This document shows positions 1 through 9,653 of a stretch of 64,000 nucleotides of DNA, piece after piece. This DNA comes from CAVWCQ01 sp963753545 (GTDB taxonomy: Bacteria > Chloroflexota > Anaerolineae > Aggregatilineales > Aggregatilineaceae): positions 2,604,001-2,668,000 of the forward strand of contig CAVWCQ010000008.1 in NCBI GenBank assembly GCA_963753545.1, written 5' to 3'. Position numbers and translations under genes: made by a program. The number at the start of each line of letters is the position of its first letter. The stretch's first letter is position 1. The notes below the pieces were generated by a model. It was not told the origin of the DNA. It made no database searches and worked only from the letters and a program-made list of their open reading frames with translations.

Positions 1-894
1 GGAAATCGTCTCGCCTACGCGGTGAACCGTATCTTTGGTCGCGGTATTCACATCATGCGTACCGGCCATTTCCTCACGGAAGCGGCTGATCAGGAACATG
101 CAGTAATCGGTTCCCGCTCCATACATGACTACGATCAGAAACGCATTCATCTGGCTGATGATGGTAAGAATCCCCGCGTCCGCCAGCAGGCCGAGCAAGC
201 CCGTTGTCACCATCAAGGCTATGGTGACGGTAAACAGCGGGATCAAGGGGCTAACCGGGGAACGGTAGATCACCAGCAGGAAGATGATGATCAGCGCGAC
301 CGTGATGATCAGGGTGCGGTCAAGAGTCTCAAAGGTGACTTTATCACTCTCAACGTTGATCTTTGCCTGTCCGGTATGGTAAACGCTCACTTCAGCGGGT
401 GGTGGATTCTTGTCAATCCAATGGTCAATCGTGTCAACAGTATTGACCGTAGCTTTATCCGTATCTGCGGTGCTGATGCCAAACGCCACCAATCCATAAC
501 GCGCATCCTCGGAGAGAAGGCGGGCCGCTACTGCCGGATCCTGGGTTGGCGATGTGACGTCCACAACGTTATCCGGCGCGTTGTCACTCATTAACCAGGC
601 CGTGAGCGCATCCATATACTTCCAGGCCGGAGTTTCCGCAGTAATGCCGTTTGCCGCGCCACTGTCTATGACGATAATGCCGCTGCTGGGCGAGAAGTTT
701 TCGGGAAATGCAGCCTGAACCAGGTGTTCAGCCTGGGCGAAGGGAGCATCATCCGGCAAAAAATCACGTTGATCAGACGTGCCTACATCTTCAAGACTGG
801 GCGCGACAAGCAGCAAAACGACTGCCAGCCCGATCCAGGTCAGAATAACTGGAACTCGATACTGTGTAGCCAAACGACCAAGGAACCTGAACAT
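1..894 (-). CDS. MMPL/RND-family transporter, N-terminal part (runs off the window)
   Basis: Only the first 298 residues are present; the gene continues past the left edge. Residues 1-35 hold the first membrane segment. A periplasmic stretch with DFLPDDAPF follows, then three closely spaced hydrophobic segments from about residue 195 to 270. The motif YGAGTDYCMFLISRFREE is the hallmark fourth segment of MmpL/YdfJ-type RND proteins, which move lipids or hydrophobic drugs across the inner membrane by proton motive force. ATG codons at 897 and 894 are both possible; 894 is chosen because it lies 5 bases from AGGAGG. It is divergent from a TetR gene, the usual arrangement for a repressed exporter. 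The substrate cannot be inferred. Confidence 0.9.
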   Translation of the reverse strand, partial: MFRFLGRLATQYRVPVILTWIGLAVVLLLVAPSLEDVGTSDQRDFLPDDAPFAQAEHLVQAAFPENFSPSSGIIVIDSGAANGITAETPAWKYMDALTAWLMSDNAPDNVVDVTSPTQDPAVAARLLSEDARYGLVAFGISTADTDKATVNTVDTIDHWIDKNPPPAEVSVYHTGQAKINVESDKVTFETLDRTLIITVALIIIFLLVIYRSPVSPLIPLFTVTIALMVTTGLLGLLADAGILTIISQMNAFLIVVMYGAGTDYCMFLISRFREEMAGTHDVNTATKDTVHRVGETIS

Positions 895-936
895 CATCAC
901 CTCCTGATAAACAAATACCTGCAATTCATGTTACAA

Positions 937-969
937 TGAGTATGTGCTCAAAATATGAGCATGCGCTCA
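937..969. promoter_or_regulatory. Twin palindromic operator between MMPL exporter and TetR gene
   Basis: Two related 14-bp palindromes of the form TGAG-N6-CTCA lie at 937-950 and 956-969, with centres 19 bp apart. Together with the flanking bases they make a larger dyad beginning ATGAG and ending CTCAT. They sit in the 158-bp spacer between divergent exporter and TetR starts. That is where an autoregulating TetR repressor would bind, with two dimers on nearly the same DNA face. Binding by this TetR is inferred. Confidence 0.7.
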
Positions 970-1052
970 TTTTAAGATCGAGGTATCATTATTGTCAACC
1001 CCTAAAAATAGAGGGGGCAACACGACGATGAGATGAGGAAAGAATAAGCACC

Positions 1053-1716
1053 TTGAAGACAAAGAAAGGTCCTGATCCAGCCACGCGGCAGGAACGCCGC
1101 GCCGCGCGCCGCAAAGCGGAAATTTTGGATGCCGCCGCACAGAGTCTTTGCCCAAAAAGGCTTCCAACGCAGCACGACCAAGGATATCGCGGAAGAAGCG
1201 GATATCGCTGAAGGCACAATCTACAACTATTTTGAGAGCAAAGACGATCTCCTGATCAACCTCATTGACCGAATTGCCGATCTGGCCTACCGCCGCGAAG
1301 CTTACGCCCATTCGCTCGATAAAGATGTTCGCCAGGCAGTTTACGACTTGATGTTGGAACGATTTACCGTGATCAAGCAGCAAAATACGCTTTTTCTCGC
1401 TATCTTGCCCGAGCTTTTCGCCAGCCCGCATTTATGTGAACTTTATACCGAGAGGGTGATGGTCCCGGCGCTCCGTGATCTGGAGGAGCATCTGCAAGCG
1501 CGCGTCGAGCGTCACCAGATCGGGAACATCGATGTGGCGATGACGGTACGCTTGTTGTCCGCCCTGGGATTGGGCCTGGAAATGATGACGATTTTGGGTG
1601 ACGCGAAAACTCAAGCCATGTGGGACGACACAGGTAGCCTCGTGGAGGTGCTCACCAGCGCTATATTCGACGGGATGCTGATCCCGTCCGCCAAACCGCC
1701 GGATTCAGCAGATTAA
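1053..1716 (+). CDS. TetR/AcrR-family transcriptional regulator (one frameshift)
   Basis: The N-terminal helix-turn-helix reads RRKAEILDAAA and then, in another frame, RVFAQKGFQRSTTKDIAEEA followed by GTIYNYFESKDDLL, a textbook TetR DNA-binding domain. One extra base near 1137 splits it. The frame before the break opens at a TTG (1053) behind a GAGGAAAG sequence. The ATG at 1129 would remove half of the DNA-binding domain and is not the real start. The C-terminal 130 residues are the ligand-binding and dimerisation part. It is divergent from the MMPL exporter and most likely represses it through the twin palindromes between them. The inducer is unknown. Confidence 0.85.
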
Positions 1717-1736
1717 GCCGCCTTTACGGGAATACA

Positions 1737-1762
1737 AAAACCCCCGCCAGCGCAGGGGTTTT
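1737..1762. terminator. Bidirectional rho-independent terminator
   Basis: AAAACCCC (1737-1744) pairs with GGGGTTTT (1755-1762) across a 10-base loop, giving A/T tracts on both sides. It lies between the convergent TetR and AOR genes and can serve both. Confidence 0.85.
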
Positions 1763-1784
1763 ATATTTGATCGAGAGAAATGAT

Positions 1785-3953
1785 CTACTGCCCGGTCTTT
1801 TCTTTGACCAGTTCCACCACGTCCGGGAAGTCGATGCCCAGTTCGCTGATCTTTTCCAACGTCGGGATGCCGTTCGCGTCCCAGCCGCGCCGCTTATAAA
1901 CCGTATCCATCAGCATCTGATACTGCGCTTCGCGGTAAGCGCGCACGGTTGCTATTTTTTCCTCTGTACTCATCCCAGTGGGATCAACTCCCACCAGATC
2001 ACGAAGCTGCGTATCGTACCGCTCGACCCGTGACTCGTATTCATCGGCGGTCACAGGCCCCATCGCCCGGTAAGGCAGATAATCATGCTCGCGCGTCCCA
2101 TATCCCAGTTTCACCGCCAGCAGACGCTCGAAATTGTAGACCCGTTCCGACTGAGCGATCAGATCTTCCGGGAAAGTCGGCTTGCCGGACAATCCCTGGT
2201 AGAGCCAGGTATAGTTTTCGAGATGCTCCGGAACCTTGTGCGGCTCGGCAGTCTGCTTGTTGTTCGCCGGAGTGATGTCGTTCCAGGGCAGTTTGCACAG
2301 CCCATGCAGGCTGAACCACGTCCGCCACAAGGGGAAATAATGCAGGGCTTCGGCCTTCGCCTCAAAGGTCGGAAGCTGCTTGTTGACCTGATCCATGAAG
2401 ATCAGCCACGCTTCGTCATGCTGCCCGCCTTTGACCGCCAATCCATAGCCGCCCTGCTGAGCCAGCAATTCTTTGGTCATGTACTCCGAGATTTCCATCC
2501 CCTTCACTTCCATGCCAATATCCTGAAGGAACTGCGCATCCGCGCCATACTGCTCGGCAAAGAAGTGCTTCATATAGCGCACGCCCTGCCCCACAATCAG
2601 GCCAAAACCCTCGCCGCGCACCATCTGGTGTAACAGTTCCAGCGCCGCCAGGGCATTACCCCAGATGAGTTCAACTCCGCCCGTCTTGTTCGCGTCCAGT
2701 ATCCCTTCCTGGAAGCATTCCATCGCAAACGCCACCGAATTGCCGAAGGAGATCGTGTCAATTCCATACGTATCGCAGTAGAAGTTCAGTTCCAGAATCG
2801 GCAGAGGGTCAAAGACGCCAATATTCGATCCGAGTCCGGCAATCGTTTCGTATTCCGGTCCATCAACCAGCACAACCTCGCCCTTGTAAGGGCCTGTTTG
2901 CAGGTGGAAATGGTCGACACCATGCGCGCAGGCCAGTGTGCAGCCATACCAGCAGCCGTCGGGGATGCCGTGCGTATACAGCTTGTGCCAGACTGATGTA
3001 TCCAGGTTGGACGCCTGCGGGTGCGATCCATAGCGGTAGTTGTGGCAGGGTAGCAGATCGAACGCATCCATAATGGGCGGCAGATGACCCGTCCCGACTT
3101 CGCGCATGTTGTTCTGCTTAGAGTCCAGTTCGGAAATTTCTTTGTTGATGCGCTGGCCCGCTTTACGGATCAAGTTCAAATCAACAGGATGGTTGCTGTC
3201 GCCCTTCATGCTGCTGTAGCGGACAACCAACGCCTTGACCCGCTTGTGGCGAAAAACCCGCCCCGATCCGCCCCGCCCCGCCTGCTTATAACGCACTTCG
3301 GCCCGCCGCAGATCATAAAAGCTGAAATTTAGCCCGGAGTAGCGCGAATACTCCGCGCCCTGTCCCGCCGATACCACCGATACATTCTTCCGGTCACGCG
3401 GATCATTGGAATACATCTCCGTCAGTTGGCGGCCCACCAGATGGCTGTTTAGCGCTTCCAGAGGCGCTTCCTCAATCGTTACGCGACCCTCGTCGCCATC
3501 GATCACAACAATGACATCTCGTTCGGCGATGCCCTGAACCTCAATCGCATCCCACCCGGCAAATTTGAGATAGGGGCCAAAATAACCACCCGCGTTGCTG
3601 TTGATCACTGAGCCAGTTAGGGGAGATACCGTTACGACAGTCGATTTACCGGAGCCGGGATAAGCGGTGATGCCGCCAATCGGCCCGCCTGCGATCACGA
3701 TTTCGTTCTCTGGCGCATCCCAGGTGGTGCTGCCGTTGACGGCGTTCCATAACAGCCACAGACCAAAACCGCGCCCTCCGGTAAACACATCCTTCATCTG
3801 CTGGCTGACGGGTTTGCTCGTGATCGTATTATCGGATAGGTTGATGTGCAGAGTTCGGTTCGCATACCCCTGCTCCACATCGCGCACCTCATACCGAAAT
3901 TCGGCCAGCAGTTTGTGTCCCTGTTTTAGTGCCTCAGGAGTCCATGTAGTCAT
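1785..3953 (-). CDS. Aldehyde ferredoxin oxidoreductase (AOR) family protein
   Basis: This 722-residue protein belongs to the tungsten-pterin AOR family, which oxidises aldehydes or related carbonyls with ferredoxin as electron acceptor in the cytoplasm. The N-terminal AOR domain (residues 20-220) includes FTGGRGFG and PGSGKSTVVTVSPLTGS, typical of the bis-pterin binding fold. A cysteine cluster CWYGCTLAC near residue 330 plus a later Cys in HGLCKLPW would hold the 4Fe-4S cluster; its spacing is C-x3-C-x3-C rather than the common C-x2-C-x3-C. The start at 3953 follows GGGAG; a TTG at 3971 is an alternative. It is monocistronic and convergent with TetR. Two MoeA genes about 11 kb away could supply the cofactor. 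The substrate is unknown. Confidence 0.85.
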   Translation of the reverse strand: MTTWTPEALKQGHKLLAEFRYEVRDVEQGYANRTLHINLSDNTITSKPVSQQMKDVFTGGRGFGLWLLWNAVNGSTTWDAPENEIVIAGGPIGGITAYPGSGKSTVVTVSPLTGSVINSNAGGYFGPYLKFAGWDAIEVQGIAERDVIVVIDGDEGRVTIEEAPLEALNSHLVGRQLTEMYSNDPRDRKNVSVVSAGQGAEYSRYSGLNFSFYDLRRAEVRYKQAGRGGSGRVFRHKRVKALVVRYSSMKGDSNHPVDLNLIRKAGQRINKEISELDSKQNNMREVGTGHLPPIMDAFDLLPCHNYRYGSHPQASNLDTSVWHKLYTHGIPDGCWYGCTLACAHGVDHFHLQTGPYKGEVVLVDGPEYETIAGLGSNIGVFDPLPILELNFYCDTYGIDTISFGNSVAFAMECFQEGILDANKTGGVELIWGNALAALELLHQMVRGEGFGLIVGQGVRYMKHFFAEQYGADAQFLQDIGMEVKGMEISEYMTKELLAQQGGYGLAVKGGQHDEAWLIFMDQVNKQLPTFEAKAEALHYFPLWRTWFSLHGLCKLPWNDITPANNKQTAEPHKVPEHLENYTWLYQGLSGKPTFPEDLIAQSERVYNFERLLAVKLGYGTREHDYLPYRAMGPVTADEYESRVERYDTQLRDLVGVDPTGMSTEEKIATVRAYREAQYQMLMDTVYKRRGWDANGIPTLEKISELGIDFPDVVELVKEKTGQ

Positions 3954-4113
3954 AGACTGTTTTTCTCCCAAAAAATGTGAACAAAGTGTATTGTGCCCTC
4001 ATCATACCCGATGTCATTGGACGTGTCAGGCATACAATACCGAAAATCTGTACAAAACGTATCATTTGTTACAATCGACACAGGATTTAATCGACGACAG
4101 GAAATTACCTCTT

Positions 4114-4665
4114 ATGCCTCTCACCTTTGTATCCTCCAACGAGGAGAAATATTGGGAAATACGCAGAACCTTGAGCGCTTACTCGATAGAAGTGGAGCGT
4201 GCCGTCCTGGATCTGCCCGAGATTCAGTCCATCGATCCGGTTCAGGTAGCGGGATACAAGGCGCGGGTTGCTTATGATCAGTTGGGTGCTGGTCCGGCGC
4301 TGGTCGAAGATACAGGGCTGGGCGTAATCATTTGGAAGGGGTATCCCGGCGCACTGATCAAGTGGGTGCTGGGATCGGTAGGAGAAGAGGGTCTGTGCCG
4401 CCAGCTCGATGCCTGGACAGACCGCCGAGCCATTGCGACTGCCGTGCTGTGCCTCTATGACGGGCACGATCTGCATACCTTCACCGGGCAGGCCCAGGGT
4501 CTGATTACCGATCATCCACGCGGCGAGAACGGGTTTGGTTGGGACAGCATCTTTCAGCCCGACGGCTCACCGATCACCTATGGCGAAATGCCGCGCGAGG
4601 CAAAGATGCAGGTTTCGATGCGCACCCAGGCCCTGCAAGCACTGGTTGACTATCTACTGCGTTAA
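4114..4665 (+). CDS. HAM1/RdgB-type non-canonical purine NTP pyrophosphatase
   Basis: A 183-residue protein of the Maf/HAM1 fold that hydrolyses ITP, XTP or dITP to the monophosphate and pyrophosphate, keeping deaminated purines out of nucleic acids. Visible motifs are VSSNEEKY near the N-terminus (the S/T-x-N-x-x-K signature), LVEDTGLGV with the metal-binding acidic pair, and ENGFGWDSIFQP. The usual C-terminal SHR is SMR here, so substrate binding at that end may differ. The start at 4114 gives the family's usual length; the upstream open frame is non-coding. It is divergent from the AOR gene across a 160-bp spacer. Confidence 0.85.
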   Translation: MPLTFVSSNEEKYWEIRRTLSAYSIEVERAVLDLPEIQSIDPVQVAGYKARVAYDQLGAGPALVEDTGLGVIIWKGYPGALIKWVLGSVGEEGLCRQLDAWTDRRAIATAVLCLYDGHDLHTFTGQAQGLITDHPRGENGFGWDSIFQPDGSPITYGEMPREAKMQVSMRTQALQALVDYLLR

Positions 4666-4724
4666 AACGAACCATCCGGTAAAATATGACGTAAGCCAGA
4701 GCCTACGAATTCAGCGGAGCTGAT

Positions 4725-7700
4725 GTGACTGACGCAAATAATTTTCAGCTTGACCGGCTTTATTTCGGTATCCTTGCCGAGCATGGCGCGAAGATTTCTA
4801 ACACTCCCGGCGTGATCGCCCGGACGCCTGATGTGACGTCTACCCACATTACCGAGTGTTTGCGGTTGGCGCAGCTTGCTCCACCCCCGCCTGATCAATG
4901 CAGCGATCAGATGCCAGGAGCGTTGGGCCTGTTCCGGGGCGAGACAACCGATTTTATCCTTGCCAAAGCGCAGTATAACGACGCTGGGCTGCCCCAACTG
5001 CTCTATATTCTGATGCCTGCCACCCCGCTGCGACGGTTGGGGGGAAACGTGCTGGCCTTCCGGTCACTGGGCATGATGGAAATGCCCTCCTTTGCCTCCA
5101 TCCGGCAAAATCTGGTTCCCTTTGAACTGCGCGATCCCGCCCCCATGTCTGCCACCGAACAAAGCGACACGCTGCTGGATCTGCTGCAATACTCCCAGGA
5201 CTCGTTCAAAAATGTGGAAGGTATTCTTGCCGGGCTGGTGCAGGGTTTGCCCCTTGCCATTGTCAACAGCCCGTCTTCTCTGGATCAACGTTTGCGGTTC
5301 ATCGAGGGGCTGCTGAGTTTGCTGCCTGTTCCGGCGCGGATTGGCATCACCTTTGCCACCCATGTCCAGGACCCGGCTCTCTCCCAGGCTCAGATTAAGT
5401 TCGCCAGCCATCCCTCCAACCCACCGGGCCATTTAGTCTACGATTGGGCAGCAGGGAAACTGCTGGTGACGCCGCCCGACGATTCCTACAGTCACTACAT
5501 GGTCGCCCAGCTTCGCCTGGACCCATCGCTGGTTGTCGAGCAAACAGGCAATCTCTCACGGACGGCAGTGTGGCGCGCCATGCACAAAGAAAACCTGGGC
5601 ATCGCCCTGGCCTGGGTCTCGCGCCGAGCGGCAATTGATCAAAGTGTACGGGACGGTCAACCTGTTGATCGCGAAATCGTCAGCGCCATCCTGCGCGAAG
5701 ACCCCACCCTATCCGATGAACTGCGGCAGTCATATATCCGCCACCTGTTAGCCTTTGCCCTGGCACTGGATGACCCGTCCTCTACGGCGATTATTCCCTC
5801 CCTCGCCGCAGCCAGCCCCGAAATCGCCACCCTGATCAGCGAGCAGTTGAATACAGCCATCGAAAGCGGCCAATCCTGGATCGTCTATTCGCTGCTGGAG
5901 GGGTGGCTGCTGCGGGTATCTGATGTTTCTGCCGAACAGTGGGTGCCAATCCTGCAGACAGCCGCTCGCAAACATTTGAGCGAACTGCTGGCAAAAGAAG
6001 ACATTCAGCAAGCTGTCGATTTTCTGGACTATATCAAAAACGCTCATCCGTCGCTTCAGCTTGCCAGCACCATGCCGAGTCTGATTGCCACTGCCCAAAA
6101 CGCGGCGCGCACCCATCCCCAACTCGCCCAGGCGCTCTTTTTGTTGGCGGTCGAATCGCTTGCATCAGGCGATCTTGTTCGCCTGCTAAGCGATACCGAT
6201 TTCGTCACCCAGCTTCCTCGCCCCCTGCAGATGGCGCTGGCTTTTTTGCAGCCGGAACCGCGCCACCCAGCGCCCCCGCACGTCCTGGATCATGCGACAC
6301 AGGCTTTCGAGGAAAAACACCGGATGCTGATTCTTGTCCGGCTGGTTGAATGGGCGATGTATCTACAGCGGCCCGAACTGGTCGATACAGCCGCACTGCA
6401 AGCACTTCTTGTCATGGCGCAGTCTCCCCAGGCGGAGCGTTATCAGGAGTTGATCCAGCAGGTCGTTGACGAATTCAGCCAGGTATCCATCATTCAGGTG
6501 CTCGATCCACCGGGAGCGCGTGTGCTTGTCCAGCTTTTGCTGCAAACCGGCCAGTTCGAGAATGCGATCCGGCTGTTGGAGTTTTACCAAAATACCGTTA
6601 TCCGTCCTGATCGACTGGAAGACTTTACCAGGCTTGCTGGCGAAGTCTTTGCCCTGACTCCGCTCCCCGGAGACCAGATCACCAAAGCGCTGAATGATCT
6701 GGAAGGCAGCCAGATTCGCTCGGAGCCGCGCGCCATGATCTTTTGCAGCGCGCTGGTCAACCGCCAGTGGGCCGACGATCAGGAATATGCAGCCAGGCGT
6801 TTGACCTCGATGATCTTCAACGATAACAGCCTGATCCGTATTGTTGGGCGCGAAAACACGCTGAAACTGTTGGAATTTTATGCACGGCGGCGCAACGCGC
6901 TGGATACGCTGCGTGTGGGGGCCGCGCTGGTCGATCACACCTTGGGGCTGGGCAACGAGGGAGCCGTCCTGATCACGCAGATGTGGCCCAAGATCACCTG
7001 GGACGCCGAGGTTTCCGAAGCGGCCCTGGAACTTCTGCGGCGTTATGTACGCGGCGTCCCCCTGACTCAGGTTCCGGCGGTGATTGCCTATTTCCGTGGG
7101 AAACTTGGCGCGGAGGTTGTGGAATCCCTTCAGGCCACCCATTTGATGCGCCTTGTTCTGGGCGATTCGGGCCTCATGCGTTTTACCGATGACATCCACA
7201 CCACGGCCACGCTCTTTGTGGATATCGCCACCACCTACCACACCAACAAAGAGCCGCCCCCCAATCACCGCTTGCGCCGCGATCTGGATCAGATGAGCGG
7301 CGGTCTGAATGAAACCGAGCGTGCCCAGGTGGCAACGAATATGCTCAACATCTCGCGGCTGGCCTACGAACTGGGGCGCAACCGCTCTCAGAAGCACAGC
7401 AAACAGTCCACCAGCGAGATGATGTTAATCCAGGGGAAAATGGTGCCCGAAAATGGCGTCGATCTGCTGCGTTTTATCGGCGGGCATTTCAGCCGCCAGG
7501 AAGCCCTGGATATCAATCTGGAACGGGAAGCAATGGCTCACATTTTGGGGACGCGCTCAGCGGCGATGTTACTGCGCGAGACGGATGCGATCCACCGCCT
7601 GCTCAGTGGTCTGCAAGCCGCCTTCCGTGAGAAGGTTCCACCGATCCAGCCAACCACTTTAACGGTTGAACTGGACAGCTTGTGGGGCACGCTGTCGCTG

Positions 7701-7910
7701 TACAACCAGCGCCGGATTCAGGATGAATTCGCTCAAGACTGCCAGCAGCTTGCCGAAGTGCTCTGCGTAATGGCCGATCAGGCGAATGAGCGCGTATTGT
7801 CCGATACAAGCGTTGGCCGCCAGCTCGAGACCGGCCAGCGCCAGCCGGGCGCGGCGCTCGAAGCACTGCGTTGGATCAATGGATATTTTGCGCGCAAACA
7901 CACGCGCTAG
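4725..7910 (+). CDS. Large 1061-residue protein of unknown function
   Basis: Starts at GTG 4725 behind GGAG. The protein is long, soluble-looking and helix-rich, with no signal peptide and no membrane segment. Residues 1-260 form a mixed region with an LPVPARIGITFATHV stretch that recalls the N/M regions of 'GTPase-associated protein 1' proteins; that resemblance is from memory and weak. The remaining 800 residues look like irregular alpha-helical repeats. It reads through in one frame despite the many frameshifts nearby. It lies 59 bp downstream of the HAM1 gene and 16 bp before a lipoprotein gene, so the three may be co-transcribed. No catalytic motif was recognised. Confidence 0.8.
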   Translation: MTDANNFQLDRLYFGILAEHGAKISNTPGVIARTPDVTSTHITECLRLAQLAPPPPDQCSDQMPGALGLFRGETTDFILAKAQYNDAGLPQLLYILMPATPLRRLGGNVLAFRSLGMMEMPSFASIRQNLVPFELRDPAPMSATEQSDTLLDLLQYSQDSFKNVEGILAGLVQGLPLAIVNSPSSLDQRLRFIEGLLSLLPVPARIGITFATHVQDPALSQAQIKFASHPSNPPGHLVYDWAAGKLLVTPPDDSYSHYMVAQLRLDPSLVVEQTGNLSRTAVWRAMHKENLGIALAWVSRRAAIDQSVRDGQPVDREIVSAILREDPTLSDELRQSYIRHLLAFALALDDPSSTAIIPSLAAASPEIATLISEQLNTAIESGQSWIVYSLLEGWLLRVSDVSAEQWVPILQTAARKHLSELLAKEDIQQAVDFLDYIKNAHPSLQLASTMPSLIATAQNAARTHPQLAQALFLLAVESLASGDLVRLLSDTDFVTQLPRPLQMALAFLQPEPRHPAPPHVLDHATQAFEEKHRMLILVRLVEWAMYLQRPELVDTAALQALLVMAQSPQAERYQELIQQVVDEFSQVSIIQVLDPPGARVLVQLLLQTGQFENAIRLLEFYQNTVIRPDRLEDFTRLAGEVFALTPLPGDQITKALNDLEGSQIRSEPRAMIFCSALVNRQWADDQEYAARRLTSMIFNDNSLIRIVGRENTLKLLEFYARRRNALDTLRVGAALVDHTLGLGNEGAVLITQMWPKITWDAEVSEAALELLRRYVRGVPLTQVPAVIAYFRGKLGAEVVESLQATHLMRLVLGDSGLMRFTDDIHTTATLFVDIATTYHTNKEPPPNHRLRRDLDQMSGGLNETERAQVATNMLNISRLAYELGRNRSQKHSKQSTSEMMLIQGKMVPENGVDLLRFIGGHFSRQEALDINLEREAMAHILGTRSAAMLLRETDAIHRLLSGLQAAFREKVPPIQPTTLTVELDSLWGTLSLYNQRRIQDEFAQDCQQLAEVLCVMADQANERVLSDTSVGRQLETGQRQPGAALEALRWINGYFARKHTR

Positions 7911-7926
7911 CGACATGGGAACACCG

Positions 7927-9241
7927 ATGAAGCGCTGCCTGCTCCTGTTTTTGTGCGGCTTATGCTTGTTGCCGGGATGTGCATCGGACAATAATCCGGG
8001 GCCATCCCAGGCGGAAAGTTCCACCCTGCCAACACCCAAAGATGAATACTTGCAGGTCAGCGGCGTATCCAATTCGAGTGATCGGCTGCGGGTGATCCTG
8101 CATTCCCTGCATCTGCTCAAAAACGAGTCGGGGGAGAGTGTCCAGCTTTACCTGTTTCTGGTCGATCCACAGGGAACCTATACCTATCTGCTCTACCCGG
8201 CCAACAGTGCCGGGGCAGCAGGGGACGAGTTCGACCTGACATCCTCGCCGCTCGAACTGAGCCTCAATGACGAGTCTTCCCAGGTATCGCTTTGGATCCT
8301 GGCTGTTCACCATACGCGCTATTCCCTGGCGGAAGCCTACGGGATAGAAGCGCTGACAACCAGCCTTGCCCTGGGTTTCCGTGAATGGTTGACGGAGGGC
8401 GATCCGGCAGATGATCCATTGGCCGCCGTCGTGAGCAGTTCAGAGGGGGCGCTCTACAACTGGTTTGCCGAAGTCGAGGTGTCTGGGGCAAAGCCTGCTC
8501 ACCTTCAGCCGCGATGAGGATTGGAATGTCGGCACCGGATCATTACAATCGAAAGATCAGGGCATGGGCGCGATCTATGCCGTGCAGCATATTTCTTCCG
8601 AAGCCGTCGCCGCCACGGTGCCCACGTCCACGCCTGAACCAATCGAGACCGAATATCCTGGGTATGTCCTGCGCGTCGATGAGACCTTCGATGAGGGAAC
8701 CAGCAATTATTCCTGGTATCAGGGTCAGGACGAGACATATATCAACCGCCTGACCGGTGGAGCCTATGAGATTTTACTGACCGATATCCGTCAGCGGCAG
8801 TACGCGCTTTCCTGGGGATCGCTCGAAGACCAGCGCTTTGTCCATTATGTCATACAGGCCGATGTCCAACTCGTCGAAACAGTGGCGGTTGATGCGCGCT
8901 ATGGCATCTGGTTTAACTACCAGGATGACTACAACTTTATGTATTTTGGCATCTCCAGCCGGGGCGAATATCGCGTAGCCGTCATCCAGAGCAATAGCAA
9001 GCGGCGCGAGGTGATGGACTGGACGCCCAGTTCAGCTATCCGCACGGGGGTTGCCACCAATACACTCACCATCGAAGCGCGGGACGATGGCTCGTTTACA
9101 CTGTCTGTTAATGGGCAGCGCCTGCTGACCTTCAGTGATGATACGTTCTCCGGCGGCTCCATCGCCTTTTTCTGCTACGCCGAGAGCGTGCCAACAACCT
9201 GCCAGTTGGATCGTTTGCGTGTTTGGGAGCCGGAGAGCTAG
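7927..9241 (+). CDS. Secreted lipoprotein with C-terminal lectin/glucanase-like domain (one frameshift)
   Basis: The N-terminus MKRCLLLFLCGLCLLPGCAS is a signal peptide with a lipobox (LPGC), so the protein is predicted to be lipid-anchored outside the membrane. Residues 40-185 contain strands such as VQLYLFLVDPQGTYTYLL and no recognised catalytic site. After a break in the G-run at 8485-8488 the frame resumes with SLLTFSRDEDW and leads into a Ser/Thr/Pro linker. A C-terminal domain of about 180 residues (FDEGTSNYSW to QLDRLRVWE) has the strand pattern of concanavalin-like lectin/glucanase (DUF1080-type) folds, suggesting carbohydrate binding. The two halves overlap by about 50 bp in different frames, fitting a single-base indel in one 438-codon gene. 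Confidence 0.75.
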
Positions 9242-9261
9242 CCCTATTTTTGAAGACGTTC

Positions 9262-9483
9262 ATCTCCAAATTAGTACTTAAGGTTCAACTTTAAGGGAGT
9301 ATTTTTCAGAGGGTAGGTATGCTACATTGATTGTTGGGCCGTGTCCATGCCAGTCCCGTGAGCCCAGTATGTGGAACCTTAAAAAATGTCACGGACGGGT
9401 TGGTCGGAGGTTAGAAAACCGTTTGTCGTGAAACCGAAATAAGGTGGTGTAGCGGATCGCCTCGCGAAGAAGTGATCAACTAA
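9262..9483 (+). ncRNA. Candidate structured RNA or element, copy 1 (unidentified)
   Basis: This gene-free stretch shares three strongly conserved blocks, in the same order and spacing, with 58075-58308. Block 1 (9262-9305) is AT-rich and holds the inverted repeat TTAAGGT-TCA-ACTTTAA. Block 2 (about 9410-9452) contains GTCGTGAAACCGAAA inside a hairpin. Block 3 (9470-9483) reads AAGTGATCAACTAA. The roughly 100 bases between blocks 1 and 2 are unrelated in the two copies. The outer ends pair (TTAGT with ACTAA), as in a closed RNA fold. No open reading frame fills it. It matches no RNA family I know. The strand is a guess. The remaining spacer up to the next gene (9484-9653) shows nothing else recognisable. 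Confidence 0.5.
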
Positions 9484-9653
9484 GGTGTTTCAGCGCCATC
9501 AAACCATAAATATGGAGGAGTAGCCCGTCCACCAGAAGATGTTATTCGGCTGAATGATTACGTCGCCCGTTATGAGTGAACCATCGGTAACATGATCACT
9601 GTTTGGCCCTAATTGATCATAAAAGGCCTGGTTGAATTTCCCTGGACACAAGC

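Noticed and set aside
3667..4113. N-terminal extension of the HAM1-type pyrophosphatase
   Set aside because: The extra 149 residues overlap the AOR gene and match nothing; the family start is at 4114.
6363..7397. 344-codon open frame on the minus strand
   Set aside because: It is antisense to the 1061-residue protein, without ribosome binding site or recognisable motif.
9262..9483. The repeated element as an insertion sequence or MITE
   Set aside because: There are no terminal inverted repeats with target-site duplications, no transposase, and the middle of the two copies is unrelated. An IS200/IS605-type end could not be fully excluded.
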